From NCBI GenBank assembly GCA_016844545.1, contig JAENJC010000020.1:1-14896 (forward strand): a stretch of DNA of 14,896 bases, given 5' to 3'. The notes under the pieces were generated by a model. That model saw nothing but the letters and a program-made list of their open reading frames with translations. It was not told the DNA's origin and searched no databases. How positions within the stretch are numbered: the stretch's first letter is position 1; each line of letters begins with the position of its first letter. This document shows positions 6,310 to 13,292 of the stretch, piece by piece. The translations under genes were made by a program, and so were the position numbers. The stretch comes from Deltaproteobacteria bacterium (GTDB lineage Bacteria; Desulfobacterota; JAENJC01).

Positions 6310-8343
6310 TCAGTTCCTTATGTAGAACCCCTTCTTTGCCTCGCTGTAGTCTAGGCATATCTGGCGTCCAGGCTTGAATTCAATCTCCTGACTGTATATG
6401 TAGTCGAATTTTTCTTGGGAGTTGGTGTCACTCATCCTTATCGTTACCTTGCGGACTCCTTGCGTTGTGATAATCTTTTCATAAGCATAGGATGATCCTT
6501 CACTTTTTAACCCTCCGGGGTTGTAACTTCTGGATACGACCTTCTTTCCGTCGATCGTAACCTCTGCATATACAGGGAACCTCCTCGTTGACTTAGGAGC
6601 CCTGACCCTCATGTGCGGAGGGAGTTTGGCCAGCTCTTCATTGGTCAGGGGTGTCGCCTCAGTTATATTCCTGCCGCTGTGCTTAAAGCTGAACATTAGC
6701 ATAGAGTCCTTCTGCTCGTAGAATGTATAAGGGAAGTCAGATAACACCAGGGTAAATACCGCCGGGATTGCAATGAGGACGATCCCGGGTACTGTCAGTC
6801 TCTCTCTTATGTACCTGTGGACTGAGACCTTTACCTCTTTCTTGCCTTCCTTTATATCATTAGCAAACCTTCTGAGGTCTTCAAGGAACTCCCTGGTATG
6901 GATTGCAGAGAACCAACCAGCCCTTATTCTTGCCGGATCTACAGCCTTTTTCCTGAGAACCGGAGGTCTCGTGTTTAGGAGCCTCCCCTCTATAAACTGG
7001 TCTCCCTCCCTGAAGTGGCAGTCCTTTGCCTGGCAACCTGAGATAAATACACCATCAGCGCCGGATTTCATGGCCATCTCTATCATGACAGGCTGAAGCA
7101 TGGCCACGCATGGGAGCATGAGGACCTTGACGTTCGGCATCTCTTTAAGGGCCTTTGTGTCGGGGTCTATAAGACCCTTCATGTTTACACCATAGCCGCA
7201 TGCAACATTCAATATCCTTGGCTCACCTTTGGAATCGAATGACATGAGGTTTTTTATCTCCGTGTAGATCATCTCCTCGGTCAGGTCGGGTAGGTCTATT
7301 GCATGGTAGTCGCATGCGCCCACGCAAAGTCCACAGGATGCGCACTTCTTCTCGACAACCACCGCCTCCTCTTTGTACGGGAGACCGTCGGTCCTTCTCT
7401 GCATCATTATTGCTTCGTAGGGGCAATCGTTGAAACAAAGCTCGCACCCTACGCATTTAGAAAGAACCATCTCTGCCTTCCCGGGGTTTTCAGGCCGGAT
7501 AAGCCATGGCAGGGCTGTCAATATGCCTGTCCCTGCAATGATAAAGGCCCAGGCGCCCCAGTCGGGATAAGAAGCCAGAAATGGGTAGAGGGCAAGGTAC
7601 CACCAGTCTAATCCAAACCTGGCTGCAAATACATTCATGTCTGCCCTGCCGAGGCTTGTGGCTGGATATGCAAAACATAAAACCATCAATAGTGTTGTAA
7701 GGACTATGGCCAGTTCCTTTGGAGGGTTAATAACGGGCCTTGATATCCTGATGACGTGCTGCCAAAGCAGGAATAGGGCAATCGTAGGCACTGCAAGGTG
7801 AACGAATATGACCCCGATAAAGAGGATGTTGGTAACAGTCTCATTGCTGATAAATGCCCTGGTAAGTGGCTCTCCCCATATAGGGATGAAGTCCAGGAAT
7901 TCCGCAGACAGTCTGGCTATGACCTGGGACCTCTGGTCCCACACCATCCAGTAACCGGTTACACCCAACGCCCAGTAGATAAGGATAAGGGCCACCCCTG
8001 TTACCCATGCAACCCAGCGCCAGCGGCGGTACCTGTCGTTAAAGTATTCCCTGACCAAATGGGCCAAAAGAACGATCATGGCCCCGTCTGCGGCATAGCG
8101 GTGAAGGCTCCTCATGAGCTGGTTGAACCAGTTAAGCCCTTGCAGCGAATCGTATGCCTTTTCCACGCTGATGCTGTAAACGAACATCAGGTAGAGGCCC
8201 GATATAAAGACTATCCATGTAAAGAGAAAGGCAATGGCCCCAAGATAATACATCGGGTTAAAACGCGGTGAAAAGACCTTGTTCAACCAGTCTTCAAAGA
8301 TCAGGAAACCCTTGTGGCCTGCGGCCAGAGCACTGCGATACAT
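6310..8343 (-). CDS. Cytochrome b / ferredoxin / FlpD (MvhD) fusion, membrane electron-transfer protein
   Basis: A 677-residue multidomain protein. Residues 1-205 form a cytochrome b N-terminal domain with four membrane helices and two bis-His haem pairs in the classic 14-residue spacing (His81/His95 and His182/His196). Two more membrane segments follow (about 210-228 and 262-282). A two-cluster ferredoxin comes next: CVGCELCFNDCP at 297-308 and CASCGLCVGAC at 334-344. Residues 375-495 resemble the FlpD/MvhD subunit that passes electrons to heterodisulfide reductases, with conserved cysteines at 382, 412, 437 and 442 (GCQAKDCH). A last helix (518-536) leads to a beta-rich tail of about 140 residues that I do not recognise. 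If the clusters are cytoplasmic, that tail is periplasmic. The Qo-site half of cytochrome b (PEWY) is absent. Likely role: quinone-linked electron exchange with a soluble FeS or heterodisulfide-type partner. A GGAGG lies 6 nt before the start. No Rieske, cytochrome c or Hdr gene is nearby. Confidence 0.85.
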   Translation of the reverse strand: MYRSALAAGHKGFLIFEDWLNKVFSPRFNPMYYLGAIAFLFTWIVFISGLYLMFVYSISVEKAYDSLQGLNWFNQLMRSLHRYAADGAMIVLLAHLVREYFNDRYRRWRWVAWVTGVALILIYWALGVTGYWMVWDQRSQVIARLSAEFLDFIPIWGEPLTRAFISNETVTNILFIGVIFVHLAVPTIALFLLWQHVIRISRPVINPPKELAIVLTTLLMVLCFAYPATSLGRADMNVFAARFGLDWWYLALYPFLASYPDWGAWAFIIAGTGILTALPWLIRPENPGKAEMVLSKCVGCELCFNDCPYEAIMMQRRTDGLPYKEEAVVVEKKCASCGLCVGACDYHAIDLPDLTEEMIYTEIKNLMSFDSKGEPRILNVACGYGVNMKGLIDPDTKALKEMPNVKVLMLPCVAMLQPVMIEMAMKSGADGVFISGCQAKDCHFREGDQFIEGRLLNTRPPVLRKKAVDPARIRAGWFSAIHTREFLEDLRRFANDIKEGKKEVKVSVHRYIRERLTVPGIVLIAIPAVFTLVLSDFPYTFYEQKDSMLMFSFKHSGRNITEATPLTNEELAKLPPHMRVRAPKSTRRFPVYAEVTIDGKKVVSRSYNPGGLKSEGSSYAYEKIITTQGVRKVTIRMSDTNSQEKFDYIYSQEIEFKPGRQICLDYSEAKKGFYIRN

Positions 8344-8430
8344 AAACCCCCTCCAATAGTTCCAATTTATGAAGAGCCATTAAGATATATGAATAAGGCT
8401 ATGCTATACCTGACAAAAAAGGTTGGGTAT

Positions 8431-8464
8431 GATACTCGTCATAATAGATATACGTCATAATAGA
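8431..8464. repeat. Two 18-nt direct repeats at 16-nt period
   Basis: GATA-NN-CGTCATAATAGA occurs at 8431-8448 and again at 8447-8464, identical at 16 of 18 bases and overlapping by two. The pair lies about 90-120 nt upstream of the cytochrome b fusion start. Tandem half-sites at a period of one and a half helical turns would suit a regulator bound upstream of that gene's promoter. The regulator is unknown. Confidence 0.5.
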
Positions 8465-8652
8465 GCCTGTTGCACTTTCGCCGGGCAACGCCAAACTCTG
8501 CGGGCACCGGTCGGCATTTGCCAATCAGCCGGGCGTTGGTATCTTGGCTCAGGAAAGGGATAAATTGCTTCTTTTCTTGGAAAGCGTCTGTTCTGAAGCA
8601 ATCCAGAAGCAATTGTCATCAAAAAGGCTTTGAGTTTTCAATGGGTTACAAA

Positions 8653-8674
8653 ATCAAATCAAATTTGATTTGAT
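8653..8674. promoter_or_regulatory. 22-bp perfect palindrome, candidate operator
   Basis: The palindrome is perfect at all 22 positions, with each half (ATCAAATCAAA) containing a direct repeat of ATCAAA. On the plus strand its right half supplies TTGATT (8665-8670). With TACGAT (8689-8694) 18 nt further on, this could form a modest promoter pointing at the hsdR remnant. That would place the palindrome over the -35 box, as for a repressor site. No regulator gene for it lies in the window. Confidence 0.45.
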
Positions 8675-8748
8675 GCAATCAAAAAGCATACGATAGTAAA
8701 CAAAAATTGAGTCATAAAGATGAGGAAAATCAGCCCAGGAAAAACTAA

Positions 8749-9920
8749 ACGACCAAGATCACCGAAAACGAAATAGAACTCTACACCATTGAAGAACTGG
8801 AAGGCCTGGGGTTTCAATACCTTCATGGGCCGGATATCTCCCCTGATGATGAGCGTTCAGAGCGGCAGGGATACTCCGTATCATCCTGACGGAGAGGCTC
8901 AGGGCCGCCATTCAAAGGCTTAACCCCAGCATCCGTACGGAAGCACAGGAACAGGCATTACGTTCGGTGCAGCGCATACATTCCCCTGAACTCCTTGCCA
9001 ACAACGAGGCATTTCACAGATTCCTTACCGATGGCGTGCCGGTCCAATACCGTATAGACGGAAATGAAAAGAGCGATTACGTCTGGCTCATAGATTTTGC
9101 CAATCCCCTCAACAATGAATTCCTGGCGCTCAATCAGTACACGATCATTGAGAATAAGCAGAATAAGCGGCCTGATATCCTGCTGTTCGTCAACGGCATC
9201 CCCCTGGTGCTTCTGGAGTTGAAGAATGCGGCGGATGAGATCGCCACTATCAGGAAGGCCTATGACCAGATACAGACTTATAAGGCCACTATCCCATCGC
9301 TTTTCACATACAATGCCTTTTGCGTCATATCCGATGGTATAGAGTGCAAGGTAGGGAGCCTTTCGGCAGGATTCAGCCGTTATATGGCCTGGAAGTCCGC
9401 CGATGGAAAGGCCGATGCCTCAAGGTTTACACCAGAGTTGGAGACCCTTATAAAAGGGATGCTGACCCCCTCCACACTTTTAGACCTTGTCCGCAACTTC
9501 ATTGTATTTGAGAAGTCAAAGAAAGAAGACCCGAAGACCGGAATATCCCAGGTTGAGACGGAAAAGAAGGTGGCGGCCTATCATCAATACTATGCGGTCA
9601 ATAAGGCAATTGAAAGCAGCATCAAGGCATTGGGGAAGGGTGGAGACAAGAAGGGGGGAGTGGTCTGGCATACCCAGGGTTCAGGAAAGAGCCTGAGCAT
9701 GGTCTTTTATGCCGGGAAGCTGATTACCGCCCATGAGATGCAGAACCCCACCATCGTTGTCATAACAGACCGGAACGACCTGGACGACCAGTTGTTTGAG
9801 ACCTTCGCATCTTCAGAACAGTTATTGAGGCAGGAGCCGGTGCAGGCAAGGGACAGGGAGCAAGTCTTGAAAAATTACTTTTTATCAAAACCTGACATTG
9901 CTTTGCTTACTGGAGTATAG
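8749..9920 (+). pseudogene. hsdR: Type I restriction enzyme R subunit (HsdR), N-terminal remnant
   Basis: HsdR is the motor and nuclease subunit of type I restriction complexes. Homology starts at TKITENEIELYTIEELEGL, but the codon at the expected start is ACG, with an in-frame TAA directly before it. An AGGA 8 nt upstream suggests a former ATG. After ERSERQGYS the frame shifts at about 8875-8880 (one base lost) and resumes as ILTERLRAAIQRLNP. The PD-(D/E)xK nuclease site is present (RPDILLFVNGIPLVLLELKN), as is Walker A (HTQGSGKS, 9675-9698) and the following VVITDRNDLDDQ. Family sequence ends near DREQVLK (about 9874). The last 15 or so codons are antisense to a transposase fragment. The helicase core and C-terminus, roughly two thirds of the protein, are gone. 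No hsdM or hsdS is present. It cannot be a working R subunit. Confidence 0.85.
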
Positions 9921-10018
9921 TGTATATGCAAATGATCCGCAATCTCCTTTAGCGTATATCCATATTTAACATGGGCGGTATGAGATAAAACCGAGGGACG
10001 CTTCCCCCATTTTTTAAA
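9875..10018 (-). pseudogene. C-terminal fragment of a REP-associated (Y1, IS200-like) transposase
   Basis: On the minus strand 47 codons read FKKWGKRPSVLSHTAHVKYG and then YTLKEIADHLHIHYTPVSKA, ending at TAA. The YGYTLKEIADHLxIHYxxVSKA helix-turn-helix tail is typical of RAYT-type single-strand transposases. The catalytic HUH and Tyr domains are missing. The fragment begins directly after the Fic stop codon (9 nt away) and ends exactly where hsdR homology breaks, so the insertion or a later rearrangement probably truncated hsdR. It is non-functional by itself. Confidence 0.6.
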
Positions 10019-10027
10019 CCAAATCCA

Positions 10028-10783
10028 CTATATTCTTTCCAGGCTTTCAAGCAGCCTTACGTACTCCCTCTGAGCTTCATAGACCATACAGGAAACAAGG
10101 TTTATGAACTGCCTGTTCTTCCCTTTGTTCGATTCCCTGACGGCGGTGATGTAATCCCCCCTGATAACCGGTGGGATAATAGTTATCGGATAACCCTCCT
10201 GCATAAGGGCAAGGTTCATTAGAAGCCTTGCAGTCCTTCCGTTGCCGTCAACAAAAGGATGGATTGTCACAAGCCTTATATGGAGATATGCCGCAAACTC
10301 AACCGGGTGTTTATTCTTTCGGTGATCAGGGATTTCCTCGACAAAGGAGCGCATCAGTTCGGGGATTTCCGATGGAGGAGGGAAAATAAAATCCGTTCCC
10401 GACACAATGATATTGGCGTTTCTGTATTTACCTGCCTTTTCGGCATCAACTCTGAAATAAAAGAGCCTGTGAATTTCAACTATATCAGCCTCAGTTATAC
10501 CCGCTCTCTTTGCCAGCTTGTAAATCCGGTCAAACGCCTCGCTGTGACCTATGGCCTCGAAATGGTCCTTCAGAGGCTTCCCGCCAATGGTGACACCGTC
10601 TTCTATAACAACTTTTGTCTCCGACTCAGTAAGGCTGTTCCCCTCAATAGCATTACTGGAATAGGTCAATCCAATGCGGTAATATTCTTTAAGCTGCTGC
10701 AGTACCCGGCGGTTAAGGGGTCTGTGACGTTTAATCTTCTCCTGTAGCCGGTCAATATCTTTAATCTTGTCTTCAAATTTCAT
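10028..10783 (-). CDS. Fic family protein (class II, N-terminal inhibitory motif)
   Basis: Fic enzymes transfer AMP or other nucleotide parts to target proteins. Some act as toxins and others adjust housekeeping proteins. This 251-residue protein has the full active-site loop HPFVDGNGRTAR, with catalytic His175, and GKYRNANIIV upstream as the usual flap region. Residues 43-48 (SNAIEG) match the inhibitory S/TxxxE(G/N) helix at the N-terminus, which makes it class II: self-inhibited, no separate antitoxin required. There is no extra C-terminal winged-helix domain; the protein ends soon after the Fic fold. The ATG follows GAGGGG at a 3-nt spacing. That site overlaps the stop codon of a short upstream relic, suggesting former translational coupling. 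It is intact, unlike everything else in this accessory patch. The target is unknown. Confidence 0.92.
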   Translation of the reverse strand: MKFEDKIKDIDRLQEKIKRHRPLNRRVLQQLKEYYRIGLTYSSNAIEGNSLTESETKVVIEDGVTIGGKPLKDHFEAIGHSEAFDRIYKLAKRAGITEADIVEIHRLFYFRVDAEKAGKYRNANIIVSGTDFIFPPPSEIPELMRSFVEEIPDHRKNKHPVEFAAYLHIRLVTIHPFVDGNGRTARLLMNLALMQEGYPITIIPPVIRGDYITAVRESNKGKNRQFINLVSCMVYEAQREYVRLLESLERI

Positions 10784-10790
10784 AATCCCC

Positions 10791-10910
10791 TCATAGCAAC
10801 ACCTCAGATGTCAACTGGAACATGAAGTCGTCGCTCTCAGGCAACTCAATCTTAAACTTTTTGCCACTATATTCCCTGTTGTTGAGCTTGTCAATAAGGG
10901 TCAACAAGGG
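10791..10910 (-). pseudogene. Short coding relic upstream of the Fic gene
   Basis: Thirty-nine open codons between two in-frame TGA stops read as coding-like sequence: LIDKLNNREYSGKKFKIELP and then ESDDFMFQLTSEVLL. There is no ATG upstream in frame. The stop overlaps the Fic ribosome site, as expected for the last codons of an upstream operon partner. The heptapeptide DFMFQLT also occurs in ORF6N/KilA-N-type proteins, but the surrounding residues do not clearly match. I treat the identity as unknown; it may be chance. Confidence 0.3.
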
Positions 10911-10940
10911 TCAACCAAAATAAAGATGTTTTATAGAAGT

Positions 10941-10969
10941 TTGACAAAACTGGCCCGAAAGGTTATTTT
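10941..10969 (+). promoter_or_regulatory. Sigma-70 promoter for the metal-export/trmL/ispD operon
   Basis: A perfect TTGACA and TATTTT (4 of 6) are separated by 17 nt. The -10 ends 6 nt before the CDF start codon, so the predicted transcript begins at the ATG itself. That fits the lack of a Shine-Dalgarno site for the gene. Confidence 0.55.
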
Positions 10970-10975
10970 AACGAG

Positions 10976-11887
10976 ATGCTATCGCATATTGAAAAGCGCC
11001 TTCTGATGGCCATTACAGTGACCTTCTTCATCCTTGCAGGTGAGGTTGTTGGGGGACTGCTCAGCAATTCCCTGGCCCTATTAAGTGATGCCGGACATAA
11101 CCTGACAGATATCCTAGCCTTAAGTCTGAGCCTTATAGCATCCATCATAACCCACCAACCTGCGGGGAAGACGGCTACATATGGCTATCACAGGATGGGA
11201 GTGCTTGCGGCGATCATCAACGGCGTAATACTCGTGGCAGTGGCCTTATATATATTCATAGAGGCATATCACAGGATTCTCTCCCCTCCAGAGATAAATA
11301 CCAGACTTATGCTTGCTATAGCAGTTGTAGGACTTGTGGGAAATCTCCTTGCGGCATGGTTTGTAAAGGAGGGGCACCATGACCTGAACATGAAAAGCGC
11401 ATGGCTTCATCTTGTTTATGATACCATCTCATCCGCAGGGGTGATAGTTGCAGGGATCATCATATACTATACGGGGTGGGGCCTGGCCGACCCTATAGCC
11501 AGCGTGTTTGTAGGCATATTTGTCATAGTGGGCGGTGTCAGTGTCCTGGGCGAGGCCCTGAGAATATTCCTGGAGCTTACCCCGCATGGATTTGACATAG
11601 AACAGATATCCAAAGAGATAGCCGAGCTTCCAGAGATCCTCGGCATTCATGACGTGCATATCTGGACCATTGCGCCGGGAACTACTGCCCTGACCGCCCA
11701 CCTGTGGGTTCATGAGCAGGAACTTGGCTCTGCCTGCAAGATAAGGGAGAAGGTCGAGCACAAGCTGGGGCACATGGGGATAAGTCATACAGTCCTCCAG
11801 ATGGAGTGCGCGGAATGCATCAATGGAGGGCTGTATTGCCAGATACAGACAGGGATGCTCAGTCCCCACGAGCACCATGCACACTAA
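10976..11887 (+). CDS. Cation diffusion facilitator (CDF) metal exporter, CzcD/ZitB type
   Basis: A 303-residue inner-membrane proton/metal antiporter that removes Zn(II) or similar divalent ions. Six membrane helices are visible. The metal site in helix 2 is LSDAGHNLTD (Asp38, His41 and Asp45 in the DxxHxxxD arrangement), and in helix 5 it is LHLVYDTISS (His145 and Asp149). This HxxxD pair is typical of Zn-selective members. After helix 6 comes the cytoplasmic metal-sensing domain (IHDVHIWTIAPGTTALTAHL), then a Cys/His-rich tail with MECAEC and the end HEHHAH. It is the first gene of a tight operon: trmL starts 10 nt after its stop. No ribosome site precedes the ATG, and the promoter position suggests a leaderless message. 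The substrate is inferred from the family only. Confidence 0.92.
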   Translation: MLSHIEKRLLMAITVTFFILAGEVVGGLLSNSLALLSDAGHNLTDILALSLSLIASIITHQPAGKTATYGYHRMGVLAAIINGVILVAVALYIFIEAYHRILSPPEINTRLMLAIAVVGLVGNLLAAWFVKEGHHDLNMKSAWLHLVYDTISSAGVIVAGIIIYYTGWGLADPIASVFVGIFVIVGGVSVLGEALRIFLELTPHGFDIEQISKEIAELPEILGIHDVHIWTIAPGTTALTAHLWVHEQELGSACKIREKVEHKLGHMGISHTVLQMECAECINGGLYCQIQTGMLSPHEHHAH

Positions 11888-11897
11888 AGAGATTCCA

Positions 11898-12350
11898 ATG
11901 CATGTTGTCCTTCTTGAGCCCGAGATACCACCTAATACCGGGAATATTGCCCGTCTCTGCGCTGCTACAGGCTCTGTTCTGCACCTTGTCGGGAAGCTTG
12001 GCTTCAGCACCGATGACAGGTATCTTAAGAGGGCCGGGCTTGACTACTGGGAATTTGTAGATGTTAGGTATCACAAGGATATGGAAGAGCTTTATATTGC
12101 TGCCGGAGATGCCAGGTTTTTCTATCTCTCTTCAAAGGTGGAGAAACCTTACACACAGGCTAAATTTCAGAGAGGCGATTACCTGGTGTTTGGTAAAGAA
12201 ACCGCAGGATTACCGAAGGAATTGATAGAGGCAAACATGGACAGGGCCATCACTATCCCCATGTATAGCAAGAATGTCAGGAGCCTTAACCTTTCCACGG
12301 CTGTTGGAGTGGTCCTCTACGAGGCTCTGAGGCAGACAGATGGATTCTGA
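11898..12350 (+). CDS. trmL: tRNA (cytidine/uridine-34 2'-O)-methyltransferase TrmL
   Basis: A SPOUT-class enzyme that 2'-O-methylates the wobble base of certain leucine tRNAs, using S-adenosylmethionine. It is 150 residues, the usual length. The three SPOUT blocks are present: EPEIPPNTGNIARLCAATG at the N-terminus, LVFGKETAGLP (96-106), and IPMYSKNVRSLNLSTAVGVV (120-139), which form the trefoil knot and SAM site. The start giving MHVVLLEPEIPP matches the family. Upstream in-frame ATGs at 11877 and 11823 would overlap the CDF gene and add unrelated residues. The ribosome site is weak, so translation may be coupled to the gene before it. Its 3' end overlaps the next gene by 11 nt. Confidence 0.93.
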   Translation: MHVVLLEPEIPPNTGNIARLCAATGSVLHLVGKLGFSTDDRYLKRAGLDYWEFVDVRYHKDMEELYIAAGDARFFYLSSKVEKPYTQAKFQRGDYLVFGKETAGLPKELIEANMDRAITIPMYSKNVRSLNLSTAVGVVLYEALRQTDGF

Positions 12351-12876
12351 CATGCATGATAAGAACAGGGACCCCAGCAGGCTCCTTGTGGATTTCATTC
12401 CTTCTCTGCCCGTAGGAAGGGCGTTAGACATTGCCTGCGGGGAAGGGAGGAATGCCATCTACCTGGCAAGGGAAGGGTTCAATGTAGATGCAATAGATAT
12501 ATCCGATGCAGCGTTGAATAAGGGGCGAACTGCGGCAGGCGGCTTGAAGATCAACTTTATTGCAGCAGACCTTGAAGCGTTTCAGATACCGGGAAACAGT
12601 TATGACCTCATAATAAACTTCAACTACCTTCAAAGGTCAATAGTCTCTGAGATAAAGAGAGGGCTGAAGGATGGCGGATATATTATTTTTGAAACTTATA
12701 CACTGGAGCAACAACAGTTCGGGTCGCCCAGAAATCCTGAGTTCCTATTAAAACCAAATGAACTTTTATCAATGTTCAAAGACCTTCACATAATATATTA
12801 TAGGGAGGGGGTTGTCGAAGAGGGCGGCAGGAAAAAGGGGATTGCATCACTGGTAGGGAAAAAATTTAAGTCATAG
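12340..12876 (+). CDS. Class I SAM-dependent methyltransferase (TehB-like)
   Basis: A 178-residue Rossmann-fold methyltransferase. The SAM-binding motif I is ALDIACGEGRNAIYLA (28-43). The acidic residue after strand 2 is in VDAIDIS, motif II is AADLEAF, and motif IV/V are DLIINFNYL and GLKDGGYIIFETY. It resembles the TehB/UbiE-like small methyltransferases found in many genomes. The C-terminal part has the frequent block QFGSPRNPEFLLKPNELLSM, which is probably substrate-facing. The substrate cannot be read from sequence. The start overlaps the end of trmL by 11 nt and has GAGG 7 nt upstream. A second ATG four codons on is an alternative. Confidence 0.85.
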   Translation: MDSDMHDKNRDPSRLLVDFIPSLPVGRALDIACGEGRNAIYLAREGFNVDAIDISDAALNKGRTAAGGLKINFIAADLEAFQIPGNSYDLIINFNYLQRSIVSEIKRGLKDGGYIIFETYTLEQQQFGSPRNPEFLLKPNELLSMFKDLHIIYYREGVVEEGGRKKGIASLVGKKFKS

Positions 12877-12892
12877 AAGTGAAAGGGGCAAA

Positions 12893-13288
12893 ATGAATAA
12901 AAAAGTGGTTTTAGCAATCTTAATCAGCCTGGCCCTATTAGGCGGTTGCAGGAAGATGACTGAGAGGGACAAGACCTTTTCTATAATGACGGGCCTTGAT
13001 GATGCATTGAAGCAGTATCGTTTCGATTGCAGTCAGTTTCCATCAAATGAAGTCGGTTTAAAAGGGCTTGTTGACAATCCTGCCGGATGTCCCAAATGGA
13101 AGGGGGCATATATTGAGTGGGGTATAGATATTACAAAGGATGCCTGGGGAAGGCCTTTTATTTATAACCTGGTAAATGAGGGAGAGGCCACCATAATTTC
13201 TTACGGAGTAGATGGCAAGCCTGACGGTACAGGTCAGGACTCTGATATTACCTTTGAGGTAAAGAAACGTCCTAAGGGGCAGATGTAG
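12893..13288 (+). CDS. Lipoprotein with a GspG-like (type II secretion pseudopilin) globular domain
   Basis: A 131-residue exported protein. Residues 1-18 are a lipoprotein signal (KK, hydrophobic stretch, LGGC lipobox), with lipidation at Cys19. Residues 35-120 match the soluble part of the major pseudopilin GspG: FPSNEVGLKGLVDNPAGCPK, then KGAYI, KDAWGRPFIYN, and the calcium-site-like loop SYGVDGKPDGTGQDSDI. GspG itself has a prepilin peptide and a long N-terminal helix with Phe1 and Glu5. Both are missing here and replaced by the lipid anchor, so the protein cannot join a pseudopilus in the normal way. Cys46 and Cys66 may form a disulfide. An AAAGGGG lies just upstream of the ATG. ispD follows after 4 nt. 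The function is unknown; a periplasmic structural or binding role is plausible. Confidence 0.8.
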   Translation: MNKKVVLAILISLALLGGCRKMTERDKTFSIMTGLDDALKQYRFDCSQFPSNEVGLKGLVDNPAGCPKWKGAYIEWGIDITKDAWGRPFIYNLVNEGEATIISYGVDGKPDGTGQDSDITFEVKKRPKGQM

Positions 13289-13292
13289 GCGT

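Larger units (their letters stand above)
8344..8748. other. Gene-poor intergenic stretch between the cytochrome b fusion and the hsdR remnant
   Basis: About 400 bases without a convincing gene. It holds the upstream region of the cytochrome b fusion: on the minus strand TTGTCA at 8416-8411 could be a -35 box, but no good -10 follows. It also holds a pair of 18-nt direct repeats and a 22-bp perfect palindrome. The middle (about 8465-8640) has only short frames of 54-67 codons on either strand, with no family resemblance and no ribosome site. It may be eroded accessory DNA. Confidence 0.6.

Noticed and set aside
8464..8483. Possible insertion-sequence end (GAGCCTGTTGCACTTTCG)
   Set aside because: It resembles IS terminal repeats in style, but no matching inverted copy or transposase for it is present, so it cannot be supported.
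8455..8619. 54-codon minus-strand frame and an overlapping 67-codon plus-strand frame (8470-8673) in the gene-poor stretch
   Set aside because: No ribosome site, no recognisable family, Arg/Pro-rich random-looking sequence; overlapping frames on both strands cannot both be real.
11823..11897. Earlier trmL starts (11823 or 11877)
   Set aside because: They lie inside the CDF gene and add residues not seen in TrmL; the ATG at 11898 gives the family N-terminus.
11429..12010. 193-codon open frame on the minus strand
   Set aside because: Antisense to the CDF exporter and trmL; composition is that of a shadow frame.
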